The translations under genes were made by a program, and so were the position numbers. The notes below the pieces were generated by a model. That model was not told the DNA's origin, searched no databases, and saw only the letters and a list, made by a program, of their open reading frames with translations. 64,000 bases of DNA, from the NCBI GenBank assembly GCA_949299545.1, contig CASGAM010000006.1:62001-126000 (forward strand), written 5' to 3'. The stretch is from an uncultured Prevotellaceae bacterium (GTDB taxonomy: Bacteria > Bacteroidota > Bacteroidia > Bacteroidales > Bacteroidaceae). Positions 26,488-35,517 of this stretch are shown here, piece after piece; the first letter of the stretch is position 1; every line of letters starts with the position of its first letter.

Positions 26488-28542
26488 TTATTTTATCAGG
26501 TTGATGCTTCGTTTCACGAAGTTATTAAGCGCTTCGCCCTTGAGCATACCGTTTTGCAAGAGGGCAAGGTCGATGAGCTGGTGTACCTTGCTGTTGTCAT
26601 TACCATAGCCGGCGAGGACTTCTTGTTTCAGCTTTTCTTGTGCATCAATATCCTCGTTGCATTTGGTCATGTTGTCTTTTTCCTCTTGGGTTATTTCTTC
26701 CGGCTTCTTCTGGTCTTGCTGCTGACGCAGGATGGCTTGACGCGCATGCAAGCCTTTGAGTTCGGCTTCGATGGGCTTGAGGGCCTCGGATGTGGCAGCT
26801 TCGCTGTCGCCTAATACTTCTTTTATGAGTGCGTGGTCGGTATTGAGTACCAAGTTGTACATATCCGGCATTTCGCCATAGAAAGACATGCCCGGCTGGA
26901 TCTGCGCCATTTCTTTCATGCGTCGCATGTATTCGCTTTGTGTGATGACGACCGGCATGCTTTCTTCGCCCATGGCCTGGGTTTCGACATGAAACTCTGT
27001 CTTTTCTCCTTTAGGCATTTGTGCCTGGAAGATGGCTGACAGATTGGCGCTGCGGTTGGCTTCCAATACTGACTTATTGTCACTCTCCTTAACGATGAGA
27101 CGGTCGATGACATCTGCGTCTACACGTGTGAAACGGCTTTTTTCGAATTTCCGTTCCAGTAAGGATACTACAGGTGTATCAAGTTGTCCGTCAAGCAACA
27201 GGACGTTGTAGCCTTTGTTCTTTGCTGTTTCTATGTAGCTGAACTGTGCTTCTTTGTCTTGTGCATACAGGTATATGAGCTGGCCTTCCTTGTCAGTTTG
27301 GTTGTCTTTGATGAGTGTCTGATACTCTTCAAAGGTAAAGTATTTGCCATCGCAGTCCTTCAGCAGGGCAAAGTTTTTGGCTTTGTCATAGAAGTCATCC
27401 TGGGTGAGCATGCCGTAATTGATGAATATCTTCAGGTCATCCCACTTCTGTTCAAAGTCCTTACGGTCGTTTTTGAAGATGCTTTGCAGACGGTCGCTGA
27501 CTTTCTTGGTGATGTAACCGGAGATTTTCTTCACGTTGCTGTCGCTTTGCAGGTAGCTTCGGCTGACATTCAACGGAATATCCGGTGAGTCGATGACTCC
27601 GTGGAGCAGTGTGAGGAAGTCGGGCACGATGCCTTCAACACTGTCGGTGACATATACCTGGTTGCAGTAGAGCTGTATTTTGTTGCGCTGCAGCTCTATG
27701 TTATGTTTGATTTTCGGGAAGTAGAGTATGCCGGTAAGATGGAATGGGAAATCTACGTTCAGGTGAATCCAGAACAACGGCTCGTCGCTCATCGGATAGA
27801 GCTGGCGGTAGAATTTTTTGTAGTCCTCATCCTTCAAGTCGCTGGGTTTCTTAGTCCAGATAGGTGTCGTGTCGTTGATGATGTTATCCTCGTCCGTGTC
27901 AACCTGTTTTCCGTCTTTCCATTCGGTTTTTTTGCCGAAGGCAACCGGAACGGGTAAGAAACGGCAGTATTTGTTGAGCAACTCTTGGATTTTATTCTTT
28001 TCAAGGAACTCTTTGCAGTCATCGTCGATGTACATGATAATGTCCGTACCGCGATTGCTCTTGTCGCTTTCCGCAATTTCGTATGCCGGACTGCCGTCGC
28101 AGCTCCATTTTACGGCTTTGGCATCTTCTTTATAACTTTTGGTGTTGATTTCAACCTTTTTGCTGACCATGAACGAAGAGTAAAAGCCTAAACCGAAATG
28201 GCCGATGATGGCATTTGCGTCGTCTTTGTATTTGTCAAGGAAGTCGTTGGCACCTGAGAAGGCTATTTGGTTGATGTATTTTTCTATTTCCTCTTCTGTC
28301 ATACCCAATCCGTTGTCGCTGACGGTAATGGTGCCTTTGTCCTTGTCGACACTGACGTTGACTTTCAGCTCACCGGTTTCTCCTTTGAATTCTCCTTTGT
28401 TGGCCAGTGTTTTGAGCTTTTGCGTTGCATCAACGGCGTTTGATACAATTTCGCGTAAGAAAATCTCGTGGTCGCTGTACAAGAACTTTTTAATGACGGG
28501 GAAGATGTTTTCGGTTGTTACCCCAATGTTACCTTTTTGCAT
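26488..28542 (-). CDS. htpG: Molecular chaperone HtpG (Hsp90)
   Basis: This 684-residue cytoplasmic ATP-dependent chaperone works as a homodimer. The GHKL nucleotide-binding domain shows NAVDAT (residues 35-40) and SDNGLGM (75-81), plus GHFGLGFYSSFMV. The middle domain carries SDEPLFWIHLNVDFPFHLTG and GVIDSPDIPLNVSRSYLQ. The C-terminal dimerisation domain follows. It is slightly longer than E. coli HtpG (624) because of an insert around residues 560-640 rich in Lys/Glu/Gln. It is a monocistronic gene between terminators. Confidence 0.97.
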   Translation of the reverse strand: MQKGNIGVTTENIFPVIKKFLYSDHEIFLREIVSNAVDATQKLKTLANKGEFKGETGELKVNVSVDKDKGTITVSDNGLGMTEEEIEKYINQIAFSGANDFLDKYKDDANAIIGHFGLGFYSSFMVSKKVEINTKSYKEDAKAVKWSCDGSPAYEIAESDKSNRGTDIIMYIDDDCKEFLEKNKIQELLNKYCRFLPVPVAFGKKTEWKDGKQVDTDEDNIINDTTPIWTKKPSDLKDEDYKKFYRQLYPMSDEPLFWIHLNVDFPFHLTGILYFPKIKHNIELQRNKIQLYCNQVYVTDSVEGIVPDFLTLLHGVIDSPDIPLNVSRSYLQSDSNVKKISGYITKKVSDRLQSIFKNDRKDFEQKWDDLKIFINYGMLTQDDFYDKAKNFALLKDCDGKYFTFEEYQTLIKDNQTDKEGQLIYLYAQDKEAQFSYIETAKNKGYNVLLLDGQLDTPVVSLLERKFEKSRFTRVDADVIDRLIVKESDNKSVLEANRSANLSAIFQAQMPKGEKTEFHVETQAMGEESMPVVITQSEYMRRMKEMAQIQPGMSFYGEMPDMYNLVLNTDHALIKEVLGDSEAATSEALKPIEAELKGLHARQAILRQQQDQKKPEEITQEEKDNMTKCNEDIDAQEKLKQEVLAGYGNDNSKVHQLIDLALLQNGMLKGEALNNFVKRSINLIK

Positions 28543-28609
28543 GATTGTTATATTTTAAAAGTTTAATAGACGTGTTGTCGGCTTTATTTGCCATAAAGGG
28601 TAATACAAA

Positions 28610-28643
28610 AAAAGTGCCAGCATATAAAGATACTGGCACTTTT
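28610..28643 (-). terminator. Rho-independent terminator of clpC
   Basis: The 11-bp stem AAAAGTGCCAG/CTGGCACTTTT (28610-28620 with 28633-28643) is followed on the minus strand by a T run and TGTATT. It lies about 60 nt after the clpC stop. Confidence 0.9.
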
Positions 28644-28704
28644 AACATATATTTATAAAACAATCTTTCCCGATACCGTCGTATGGTCTGCCGGTTTATG
28701 TTTT

Positions 28705-31248
28705 TCAGTCTTGTGGCCGGACGTTGAGTTTGTTTTCTTCAGTATTGCGGTCTATGTTTATTGTCTGGCCGGGTTTTAATGTCCCGTCAATGAGCAGTTC
28801 GCATAGTGCGTCTTCAAGATGAGACTGGATGGCCCGTTTAAGCGGGCGTGCGCCATACTGAACATCGTAACCTTTCTCGGCCAGGAAGTTTTTAGCCTCG
28901 TCGCTGATATTTAAATGGTAACCTAAGTCTTCGATGCGCTTTGTTACCGGTTTCAGTTCTAATTCCACAATGTGGCGCAGGGCTCGTGCGTCGAGTTGTT
29001 CAAAATGGATGATGTCGTCCAAGCGATTCAGGAACTCGGGTGCGAATTGTTTGTTGAGTGCTTTGGTGATGACATCATGGCTGTAGGCTTTGTTCGCAAC
29101 ATTATTGTCTGGTGTGTTGAAGCCGATGCCTTTACCAAACTCCTTAAGTTGGCGGGTGCCGCAGTTGGAGGTCATGATGATGACTGTGTTTTTGAAGTCC
29201 ACGGTTGTGCCGTTGCTGTCGGTGAGTCGTCCTTCGTCCATGACCTGTAGCAGGATGTTGAATACATCTGCATGCGCTTTTTCCAGCTCGTCGAGCAACA
29301 GGATGGAGTAGGGGCGCCGACGTACTTTTTCTGTCAGCTGTCCGCCCTCATCATGACCGATGTATCCCGGAGGCGCACCGACCATGCGGCTTACCGTATG
29401 TTTTTCCATGTATTCGCTCATGTCGATACGTATCAGCGCATCTTCGCTGCCGAACATCTGTTCAGCTAACTTCTTGGCCAAATAGGTCTTTCCGACACCG
29501 GTGGGGCCGAGGAACAAAAACGTGCCGATAGGTTTGTTGGGATCTTTCAGCCCGACACGTCCGCGTTGGATGGAACGCGTCAGTTTTTTGATGGCTTCGT
29601 CTTGTCCGATGACTTCTGCCATGAGGTTCTTGCCCATGTCTTTGAGCTTTTGGCTCTCGCTTTGTCCGATGCGTTGCACCGGTATACCAGTCATCATGGC
29701 AACTACTTCGGCAATTTGCTCTTCGCCGACAACGATGCGCTGGCGGTTGAGTTCTTCTTCCCACGCGAGCCGCATGCGGTTGAGCTCCTCCTGGAGATTT
29801 GCTTCCTGGTCGCGGTAATCGGCTGCCAGTTCAAAGTTCTGGTTTTGTACGGCTTCATTTTTCAACGCATGCAGCTTGTCGATGCGCGTTTCGAGTTCTT
29901 CCATTTCCTTTGAATTGGGTGACTGTTTGATATGTACGCGCGATCCGGCTTCGTCTAATGCGTCGATGGCTTTGTCTGGGAAACACCGGTCGGAAACATA
30001 GCGTTCGGTGAGATGTACGCATGCCTGGAGGGCTTCCGGCGTGTAAGTTACGCGATGGTGGTCTTCATAACGTTCCTTTATGTTCTCCAGAATGGCCAAT
30101 GTTTCTTCTGCTGTTGTCGGGGCAACCATGACTTTTTGGAAACGCCGTTCCAGCGCTCCGTCTTTTTCTATGGTTTTGCGGAACTCTTCTGTCGTGGTTG
30201 CACCGATGCACTGGATTTCGCCTCTAGCCAACGCTGGTTTCAGCATATTGGCGGCATCCATGCTGCCGGGAGCCGAACCGGCTCCTATGATGGTATGGAT
30301 TTCATCGATGAAGAGTATCACGTCGGGGTTGGCCTGTAATTCATTGAGGATGCTGCGGATTCGTTCTTCAAATTGTCCGCGGTATTTTGTCCCGGCAACG
30401 ACGGCTGCCATATCGAGTGCTATGACACGTTTGTTAAACAGCGTGCGTGACACTTTCTTTTGTACGATGCGCAGTGCCAGTCCTTCCACAATGGCTGATT
30501 TCCCGACGCCCGGTTCGCCTATGAGAATCGGGTTGTTCTTTTTCCTGCGGCTAAGTATTTGTGAGACGCGTTCTATTTCCTTTTCACGTCCAATGACTGG
30601 GTCAAGGATGTTGTCGGCAGCAGCGCGTGTGAGATCGGTGCCGAAATTGTCTAAAACCGGGGTGTTATGTGCTGATTTACGGGTATTGGCCGTTGCCGTT
30701 GAAAGGGGCTGGCTGTGGTTGGGTTGTCCTGCATTGGCGCGAGATGCAAAATCTTCGTCTTCATCTTCGTCCTCATCTGTATAGCCAAATCCGGATTTGA
30801 CGTCGGTTTTTCCCGTTTTTTGTGTCAATAGACTCATGACGTCAGCGTAGCGGACTTCTCCCGCTTCCAGTATGCGGCATGCGTTATTATCGTTTTCTTT
30901 CATGATAGCCAATAAAATATGTTCCGGGTCTGCCATGTTGGCTTTTAGCATACGTGCTTCTAATAGGCAGATACGTAAAATCTTGGATGTCTTCTCACTA
31001 AACAAAACATCGTCTGCTTGTATTTCACCCTCGACAGCCGTGTCTTTGACAGAGGCTTCCAACTGTTCGCGTATGGCGTGGAGGTCGGTTGTCAGCAGGC
31101 GTAACAACTGTACGGCTTTGCTGGCGCCTTCGCGCAGCAACCCTAACAGAAGATGCTCGGGGTTTATGGTGTCGTTATGTAGTCTGATAGCTTCTTCCTT
31201 GCTGTAGTTGAGTATTTCAGTGACTTTAGGTGAAAATTGATTATTCAT
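28705..31248 (-). CDS. clpC: ClpC-type AAA+ unfoldase, ATP-binding subunit of Clp protease
   Basis: This 847-residue hexameric unfoldase feeds proteins to ClpP. The N-domain (residues 1-145) has INPEHLLLGLLRE and ADPEHILLAIMKE repeats. An acidic linker of alternating Asp/Glu lies at about 158-166. The first AAA module has Walker A GEPGVGKS (244-251). A UVR-like helix pair follows (EAVQNQNFELAADYRDQEA), which defines ClpC rather than ClpB. The second AAA module has Walker A GPTGVGKT. The gene is monocistronic with its own promoter and terminator. A CtsR operator was not seen. Confidence 0.96.
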   Translation of the reverse strand: MNNQFSPKVTEILNYSKEEAIRLHNDTINPEHLLLGLLREGASKAVQLLRLLTTDLHAIREQLEASVKDTAVEGEIQADDVLFSEKTSKILRICLLEARMLKANMADPEHILLAIMKENDNNACRILEAGEVRYADVMSLLTQKTGKTDVKSGFGYTDEDEDEDEDFASRANAGQPNHSQPLSTATANTRKSAHNTPVLDNFGTDLTRAAADNILDPVIGREKEIERVSQILSRRKKNNPILIGEPGVGKSAIVEGLALRIVQKKVSRTLFNKRVIALDMAAVVAGTKYRGQFEERIRSILNELQANPDVILFIDEIHTIIGAGSAPGSMDAANMLKPALARGEIQCIGATTTEEFRKTIEKDGALERRFQKVMVAPTTAEETLAILENIKERYEDHHRVTYTPEALQACVHLTERYVSDRCFPDKAIDALDEAGSRVHIKQSPNSKEMEELETRIDKLHALKNEAVQNQNFELAADYRDQEANLQEELNRMRLAWEEELNRQRIVVGEEQIAEVVAMMTGIPVQRIGQSESQKLKDMGKNLMAEVIGQDEAIKKLTRSIQRGRVGLKDPNKPIGTFLFLGPTGVGKTYLAKKLAEQMFGSEDALIRIDMSEYMEKHTVSRMVGAPPGYIGHDEGGQLTEKVRRRPYSILLLDELEKAHADVFNILLQVMDEGRLTDSNGTTVDFKNTVIIMTSNCGTRQLKEFGKGIGFNTPDNNVANKAYSHDVITKALNKQFAPEFLNRLDDIIHFEQLDARALRHIVELELKPVTKRIEDLGYHLNISDEAKNFLAEKGYDVQYGARPLKRAIQSHLEDALCELLIDGTLKPGQTINIDRNTEENKLNVRPQD

Positions 31249-31278
31249 TTATATTGTGCTTTACGCTGTTTGGGTTTG

Positions 31279-31310
31279 CAAATATACGCAATGGCAATTG
31301 CTGCGGCAAA
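31279..31310 (-). promoter_or_regulatory. Promoter of clpC
   Basis: On the minus strand TTTG (31310-31307), 20 nt, then TATATTTG (31286-31279) fits the consensus exactly. It predicts a leader of about 25 nt. Confidence 0.8.
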
Positions 31311-31657
31311 TGAAAATAAAGTTTTCTGACGCTTTTTATGTACGGCCATGCTTATATTATTTCGATAGTTTTATATCTTTATCAACAAAAAGTATGCCAA
31401 ATGGCGTTTTGTAATAGATAAATGTTTGTCAATGATAGTGGCGGATTCTTTTCAGTAAGATGGTATGCTTCGGAAAATCTTCATAGCTTGTTTGTTATGT
31501 GCGAATTGGTGGCGGATTGGTGGGTGGCGCAAGATGCCGCGGTGTAGATAGCAGGAGGGTGGTGTGAGAAGTTTTTTCATGCTTTATTTTCGTATTATCT
31601 CAAAAAATAGTAATTTTACATGCTTTTAAACTGATAGGAAATTAAGAATAAAAAGAA
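31311..31657. other. Divergent intergenic region between clpC and gyrA
   Basis: Apart from a weak plus-strand -7 element TAATTTTA at 31611-31618 that could serve gyrA, no gene, tRNA or strong hairpin is seen. A GC-richer patch around 31500-31560 has no recognisable structure. Confidence 0.5.
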
Positions 31658-34225
31658 ATGTTAGACCAAGACAGAATAATTAAGGTAAACATAGAGGATG
31701 AGATGCGCAACTCGTATATCGACTATTCCATGTCGGTAATTGTAGCGCGCGCATTGCCGGATGTACGCGATGGCTTCAAACCTGTTCATCGTCGCATCCT
31801 TTTTGGAATGAGAGAACTCGGTAATACACATGATAAACCATATAAGAAATGTGCCCGTATAGTCGGGGAAGTGTTGGGTAAGTATCATCCGCATGGGGAT
31901 TCTTCCGTTTACGGTGCTTTAGTGCGCATGGCTCAGGAATGGAGCATGCGCTATACTTTGGTGGACGGGCAAGGTAACTTCGGATCGGTTGACGGGGACA
32001 GTGCAGCTGCCATGCGTTATACCGAAGCACGTCTCCAACTCATGGGTGAAGCTATGATGGATGACCTGGAGAAGGAAACGGTGGATATGACCAATAACTT
32101 TGATGATACCTTGCAGGAGCCGACGGTTATGCCGACTAAAATACCAAATCTTTTGGTAAATGGTGCCAGTGGCATTGCAGTCGGTATGGCTACAAACATT
32201 CCGACGCATAATCTGGGTGAGGTGATTGATGCTTGCGTGGCATATATTGAAGACAAAGAGATTGATGTAGAGGGTTTGATGAAATATGTCAAGGCACCGG
32301 ATTTCCCGACCGGGGGGTATATATATGGTATGCAAGGTGTGAAAGACGCTTATGAAACCGGCCGTGGACGAATTGTTATGCGTGCTAAGGCTGAGATAGA
32401 GCCGGGCGAAAACCACGACAAAATTGTGGTGACAGAGATTCCTTATGGCGTTAACAAGGCTGAGCTTATCAAAATGATAGCCGAACTCGTTAACGAGAAA
32501 AAAATAGAAGGAATCAGCAATGCCAATGATGAGTCCGACCGTGAGGGTATGCGTATTGTAATAGACGTCAAACGTGACGCCAATGCAAATGTCGTTTTGA
32601 ACAAGCTCTTTAAAATGACACCGCTGCAAACGAGTTTCAGTGTAAACTGTATTGCTTTGGTTAAGGGACGTCCAAAGTTACTGACGTTGAAAGATTGTAT
32701 CTCAAATTTCGTTGATCATCGTCATGATGTGGTTATACGCCGTACACGCTATGACTTGCGTAAAGCGGAGGAACGTGCGCATATCTTGCAGGGCTTGATT
32801 ATTGCCAGCGACAATATCGACGAAGTGGTTCATATCATCCGTAACGCCAAGAATCCGCAGGCGGCCATAGATGGATTGATGCAGCGCTTTGAGTTGGATG
32901 AGATTCAGGCAAAAGCGATTGTAGAAATGCGTCTAAGGCAGTTGACGGGATTGTTACAGGAGCAACTGCGTAACGAGTACGATGATCTGTTGAAACAAAT
33001 AGATTATTTCAAACAGATATTGAGTGATGACAACTTGTGTATGGAGGTTGTCAAGAATGAACTTATGGAAGTAAAAGAGCAGTTCGGTGACGAACGTCGT
33101 TCTGAGATTGTATATTCCAGCGAAGAGTTTAATCCCGAGGATTTTTATGCGGACGATGAAATGGTGATTACCATCAGTCACATGGGGTATATCAAACGTA
33201 CCCCGTTGGCTGAGTTCCGTGCGCAGGGAAGAGGCGGTGTTGGCAGTAAAGGTACAAGTACACGCGATTCGGATTTTGTTGAATACATTTATCCAGCTAC
33301 GATGCATAATACGATGCTTTTCTTTACACAGAAAGGTCGTTGCTTCTGGATGAAAGTATATGAGATTCCAGAAGGGGCAAAGAACTCAAAGGGACGTGCT
33401 ATTCAAAATATGTTGAATATTGAGCCGGACGATGCCATCAATGTATGTTTGCGAATCAAGAACCTGTCCGATCCGGAATTCTGCAAGAATCACTATGTGA
33501 TATTCTGTACGAAAAACGGTGTGATAAAGAAAACGTGTCTGACAGAGTATTCACGTCCGCGTGCCAATGGCGTAAATGCCATTACGATTCGGGACGACGA
33601 CCGTGTTATAGGTGTGCGCCTTACAAACGGTGAGAACGAAATCATTATGGCGAACCGTAACGGTCGTGCTATCCGTTTTAATGAAAGTAAGGTTCGTTCA
33701 ATGGGGCGTACAGCTACAGGCGTGAGAGGAATGACCATTGATGAAGACGGAAGTGATGAAGTGGTGGGAATGGTTTGTGTTAATGACCCACAGAAAGAAA
33801 CGATCATGGTGGTTAGTGAGCAGGGCTATGGAAAACGTTCAGATGTTGAGGATTATCGAGTTACAAACCGTGGTGCAAAAGGTGTTAAAACTTTGAATAT
33901 TACGGAAAAGACTGGAAAATTGGTGTCTATCAAAGTCGTTACGGATGAAAATGATTTGATGATTATCAACAAGAGCGGTATTACGATTCGTTTGAAGGTT
34001 GCTGATGTTCGCATTATGGGACGTGCGACGCAAGGAGTGCGTTTGATAAATCTTGAGAAACGTAATGATCAAATCAGTAGTGTTTGCAAGGTACAGACTG
34101 AGGAACATGAATTCCCGGGAGATGATTCCGAAACATTGCCACAAACTGGACAACTAACGCAAGACGTTTCGGGTGATATTCCGGAAAGTACGCTTGAAGT
34201 GAATGATAATGAAACAAATGAATAA
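31658..34225 (+). CDS. gyrA: DNA gyrase subunit A
   Basis: This 855-residue type IIA topoisomerase subunit breaks and rejoins DNA. The winged-helix/tower region has KPVHRRILFGM. The quinolone-pocket segment is HPHGDSSVYGALVRMAQ (from residue 77), and the catalytic Tyr121 is in MRYTEARL. The C-terminal beta-pinwheel contains the GyrA box QGRGGVG and repeats such as RAIRFNESKVRSMGRTATGV. An acidic tail of about 30 residues ends it. The residue equivalent to E. coli Asp87 is Gly here. It is followed after 23 nt by a TPR protein gene, so the two are probably cotranscribed. Confidence 0.97.
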   Translation: MLDQDRIIKVNIEDEMRNSYIDYSMSVIVARALPDVRDGFKPVHRRILFGMRELGNTHDKPYKKCARIVGEVLGKYHPHGDSSVYGALVRMAQEWSMRYTLVDGQGNFGSVDGDSAAAMRYTEARLQLMGEAMMDDLEKETVDMTNNFDDTLQEPTVMPTKIPNLLVNGASGIAVGMATNIPTHNLGEVIDACVAYIEDKEIDVEGLMKYVKAPDFPTGGYIYGMQGVKDAYETGRGRIVMRAKAEIEPGENHDKIVVTEIPYGVNKAELIKMIAELVNEKKIEGISNANDESDREGMRIVIDVKRDANANVVLNKLFKMTPLQTSFSVNCIALVKGRPKLLTLKDCISNFVDHRHDVVIRRTRYDLRKAEERAHILQGLIIASDNIDEVVHIIRNAKNPQAAIDGLMQRFELDEIQAKAIVEMRLRQLTGLLQEQLRNEYDDLLKQIDYFKQILSDDNLCMEVVKNELMEVKEQFGDERRSEIVYSSEEFNPEDFYADDEMVITISHMGYIKRTPLAEFRAQGRGGVGSKGTSTRDSDFVEYIYPATMHNTMLFFTQKGRCFWMKVYEIPEGAKNSKGRAIQNMLNIEPDDAINVCLRIKNLSDPEFCKNHYVIFCTKNGVIKKTCLTEYSRPRANGVNAITIRDDDRVIGVRLTNGENEIIMANRNGRAIRFNESKVRSMGRTATGVRGMTIDEDGSDEVVGMVCVNDPQKETIMVVSEQGYGKRSDVEDYRVTNRGAKGVKTLNITEKTGKLVSIKVVTDENDLMIINKSGITIRLKVADVRIMGRATQGVRLINLEKRNDQISSVCKVQTEEHEFPGDDSETLPQTGQLTQDVSGDIPESTLEVNDNETNE

Positions 34226-34248
34226 GTTAAACTAAGAATTTAATAATC

Positions 34249-35436
34249 ATGAGAAGAATCTTGTTATCAATGGCATTTGTCGTTGCAGTCAGTGGCGCAT
34301 TTGCCCAAAACCGTTTGGTGAAGAAGGCTCAGAGTCTTATTAACCAAGATAAAATAGAAGAAGCACAAGCAACCTTGACAGAGGCGATCAATAGTGGGAA
34401 AACTAAAAATATGGCTTTGGCATGGGATGTCCAAGGTGATATTTATCAGCGTAATTTTGCAGCTGAGTTGAACAAGGCGGCAGCACACCAGCCGATGGAT
34501 ACCATGAATTTCGCTAAAAACCTTTATGCTTGTATCGAGGCATACGAAAAGTGTAATGAGTTGGATGTTGAAAAAGAATTTGTGGCAAAGAATAAAGGCA
34601 ACCTGATGAAGTTCCGTACGTTTTATATGTATTTGGGACAGTTCTTTTTTCAGAATAAACAATTCTCTGACGCATTTACAGCTTATGACAAATGGCTGAC
34701 ATTTCCTCAGGACAACAAACTTGTTGCTGGTGAGCCGAGTGTGTTGAATGATACAGTTTTCGACAAGAGTCAGGTTGCTTATTATGCTTCTTTGGCTGCA
34801 TATCAGGCAAAGGATTACAAAAACGTTGAAAAGAATATTAAAGAGGCTTTGAATTATGAGAAAGAGTTGAAAACTGTTCGTCAGTTATATCTTATGGCTT
34901 TACAGGAGCAGGGTGATACGGCTCGTTGGATTGAGGCTTCAAAAGAATTTGCTGCGACAGACGAAACCATTGCTCAAAATCTGTTGGCATATTATACGGA
35001 GAAAAAAGATAATGCTTCTGCAATTGCATTTGCTGATGGTTTGTTAGCATCAGATCCGAACAATAAAATTGCAAATTATTCAAAGGGTGTTTTGCTTTTT
35101 GGCGAACAGAAATATGTAGATGCCTTGCCTTTCTTCGTGAAATGTACCGAGATAGATCCTGCTTTCACAGATGCTTATTTCAACGCCGGTGTTTGCTGCT
35201 GTAATGAAGGTTATAACATCAACGAAAGTATTTCAGGTAAGAAAATGAAACCGGCAGAATATAATAAAGCTATTCAGTCTGTGAAAGACTGGTATAAAAA
35301 AGCTGAACCATTTTTCCTTAAAGTGAAAGAGTTGGAACCGGACGATCCTGATCGTTGGGCCTCACGCTTGAAAACCGTTTATTATTTAACAGGTGAAAAG
35401 GAAAAGGAAAGCGAGATGGACGCTTATTTGAAATAA
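34249..35436 (+). CDS. Exported TPR-repeat protein
   Basis: This 395-residue protein has a cleavable signal (MRRILLSMAFVVAVSGAFAQ). The rest is helical, with tetratricopeptide-like pairs, e.g. KKAQSLINQDKIEEAQATL (residues 24-42), KQFSDAFTAYDKWLTFP, QKYVDALPFFVKCTEIDP and AFTDAYFNAGVC. It is probably periplasmic and a protein-protein scaffold. It lies 23 nt after gyrA. The next gene has a similar layout and may be a distant paralogue. No enzyme motif is seen. Confidence 0.8.
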   Translation: MRRILLSMAFVVAVSGAFAQNRLVKKAQSLINQDKIEEAQATLTEAINSGKTKNMALAWDVQGDIYQRNFAAELNKAAAHQPMDTMNFAKNLYACIEAYEKCNELDVEKEFVAKNKGNLMKFRTFYMYLGQFFFQNKQFSDAFTAYDKWLTFPQDNKLVAGEPSVLNDTVFDKSQVAYYASLAAYQAKDYKNVEKNIKEALNYEKELKTVRQLYLMALQEQGDTARWIEASKEFAATDETIAQNLLAYYTEKKDNASAIAFADGLLASDPNNKIANYSKGVLLFGEQKYVDALPFFVKCTEIDPAFTDAYFNAGVCCCNEGYNINESISGKKMKPAEYNKAIQSVKDWYKKAEPFFLKVKELEPDDPDRWASRLKTVYYLTGEKEKESEMDAYLK

Positions 35437-35466
35437 ACATGATAAAAGATATGATGTAGAAGTTTA

Positions 35467-35506
35467 TAGGGGTGGTGGACGATAAGTGGTACATCACCCC
35501 TTATTT
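35467..35506 (+). terminator. Imperfect hairpin between two TPR genes, possible terminator or processing site
   Basis: TAGGGGTGGTG (about 35467-35477) pairs with CATCACCCCTTA (about 35492-35503), with one mismatch, and is followed by TTTAAAA. It would reduce read-through into the second TPR gene. Confidence 0.5.
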
Positions 35507-35517
35507 AAAAATGAAGG

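Noticed and set aside
30080..30784. Plus-strand open frame of 234 codons opposite clpC
   Set aside because: It mirrors the first AAA module of ClpC and shows a low-complexity Ser run produced by the acidic linker on the other strand.
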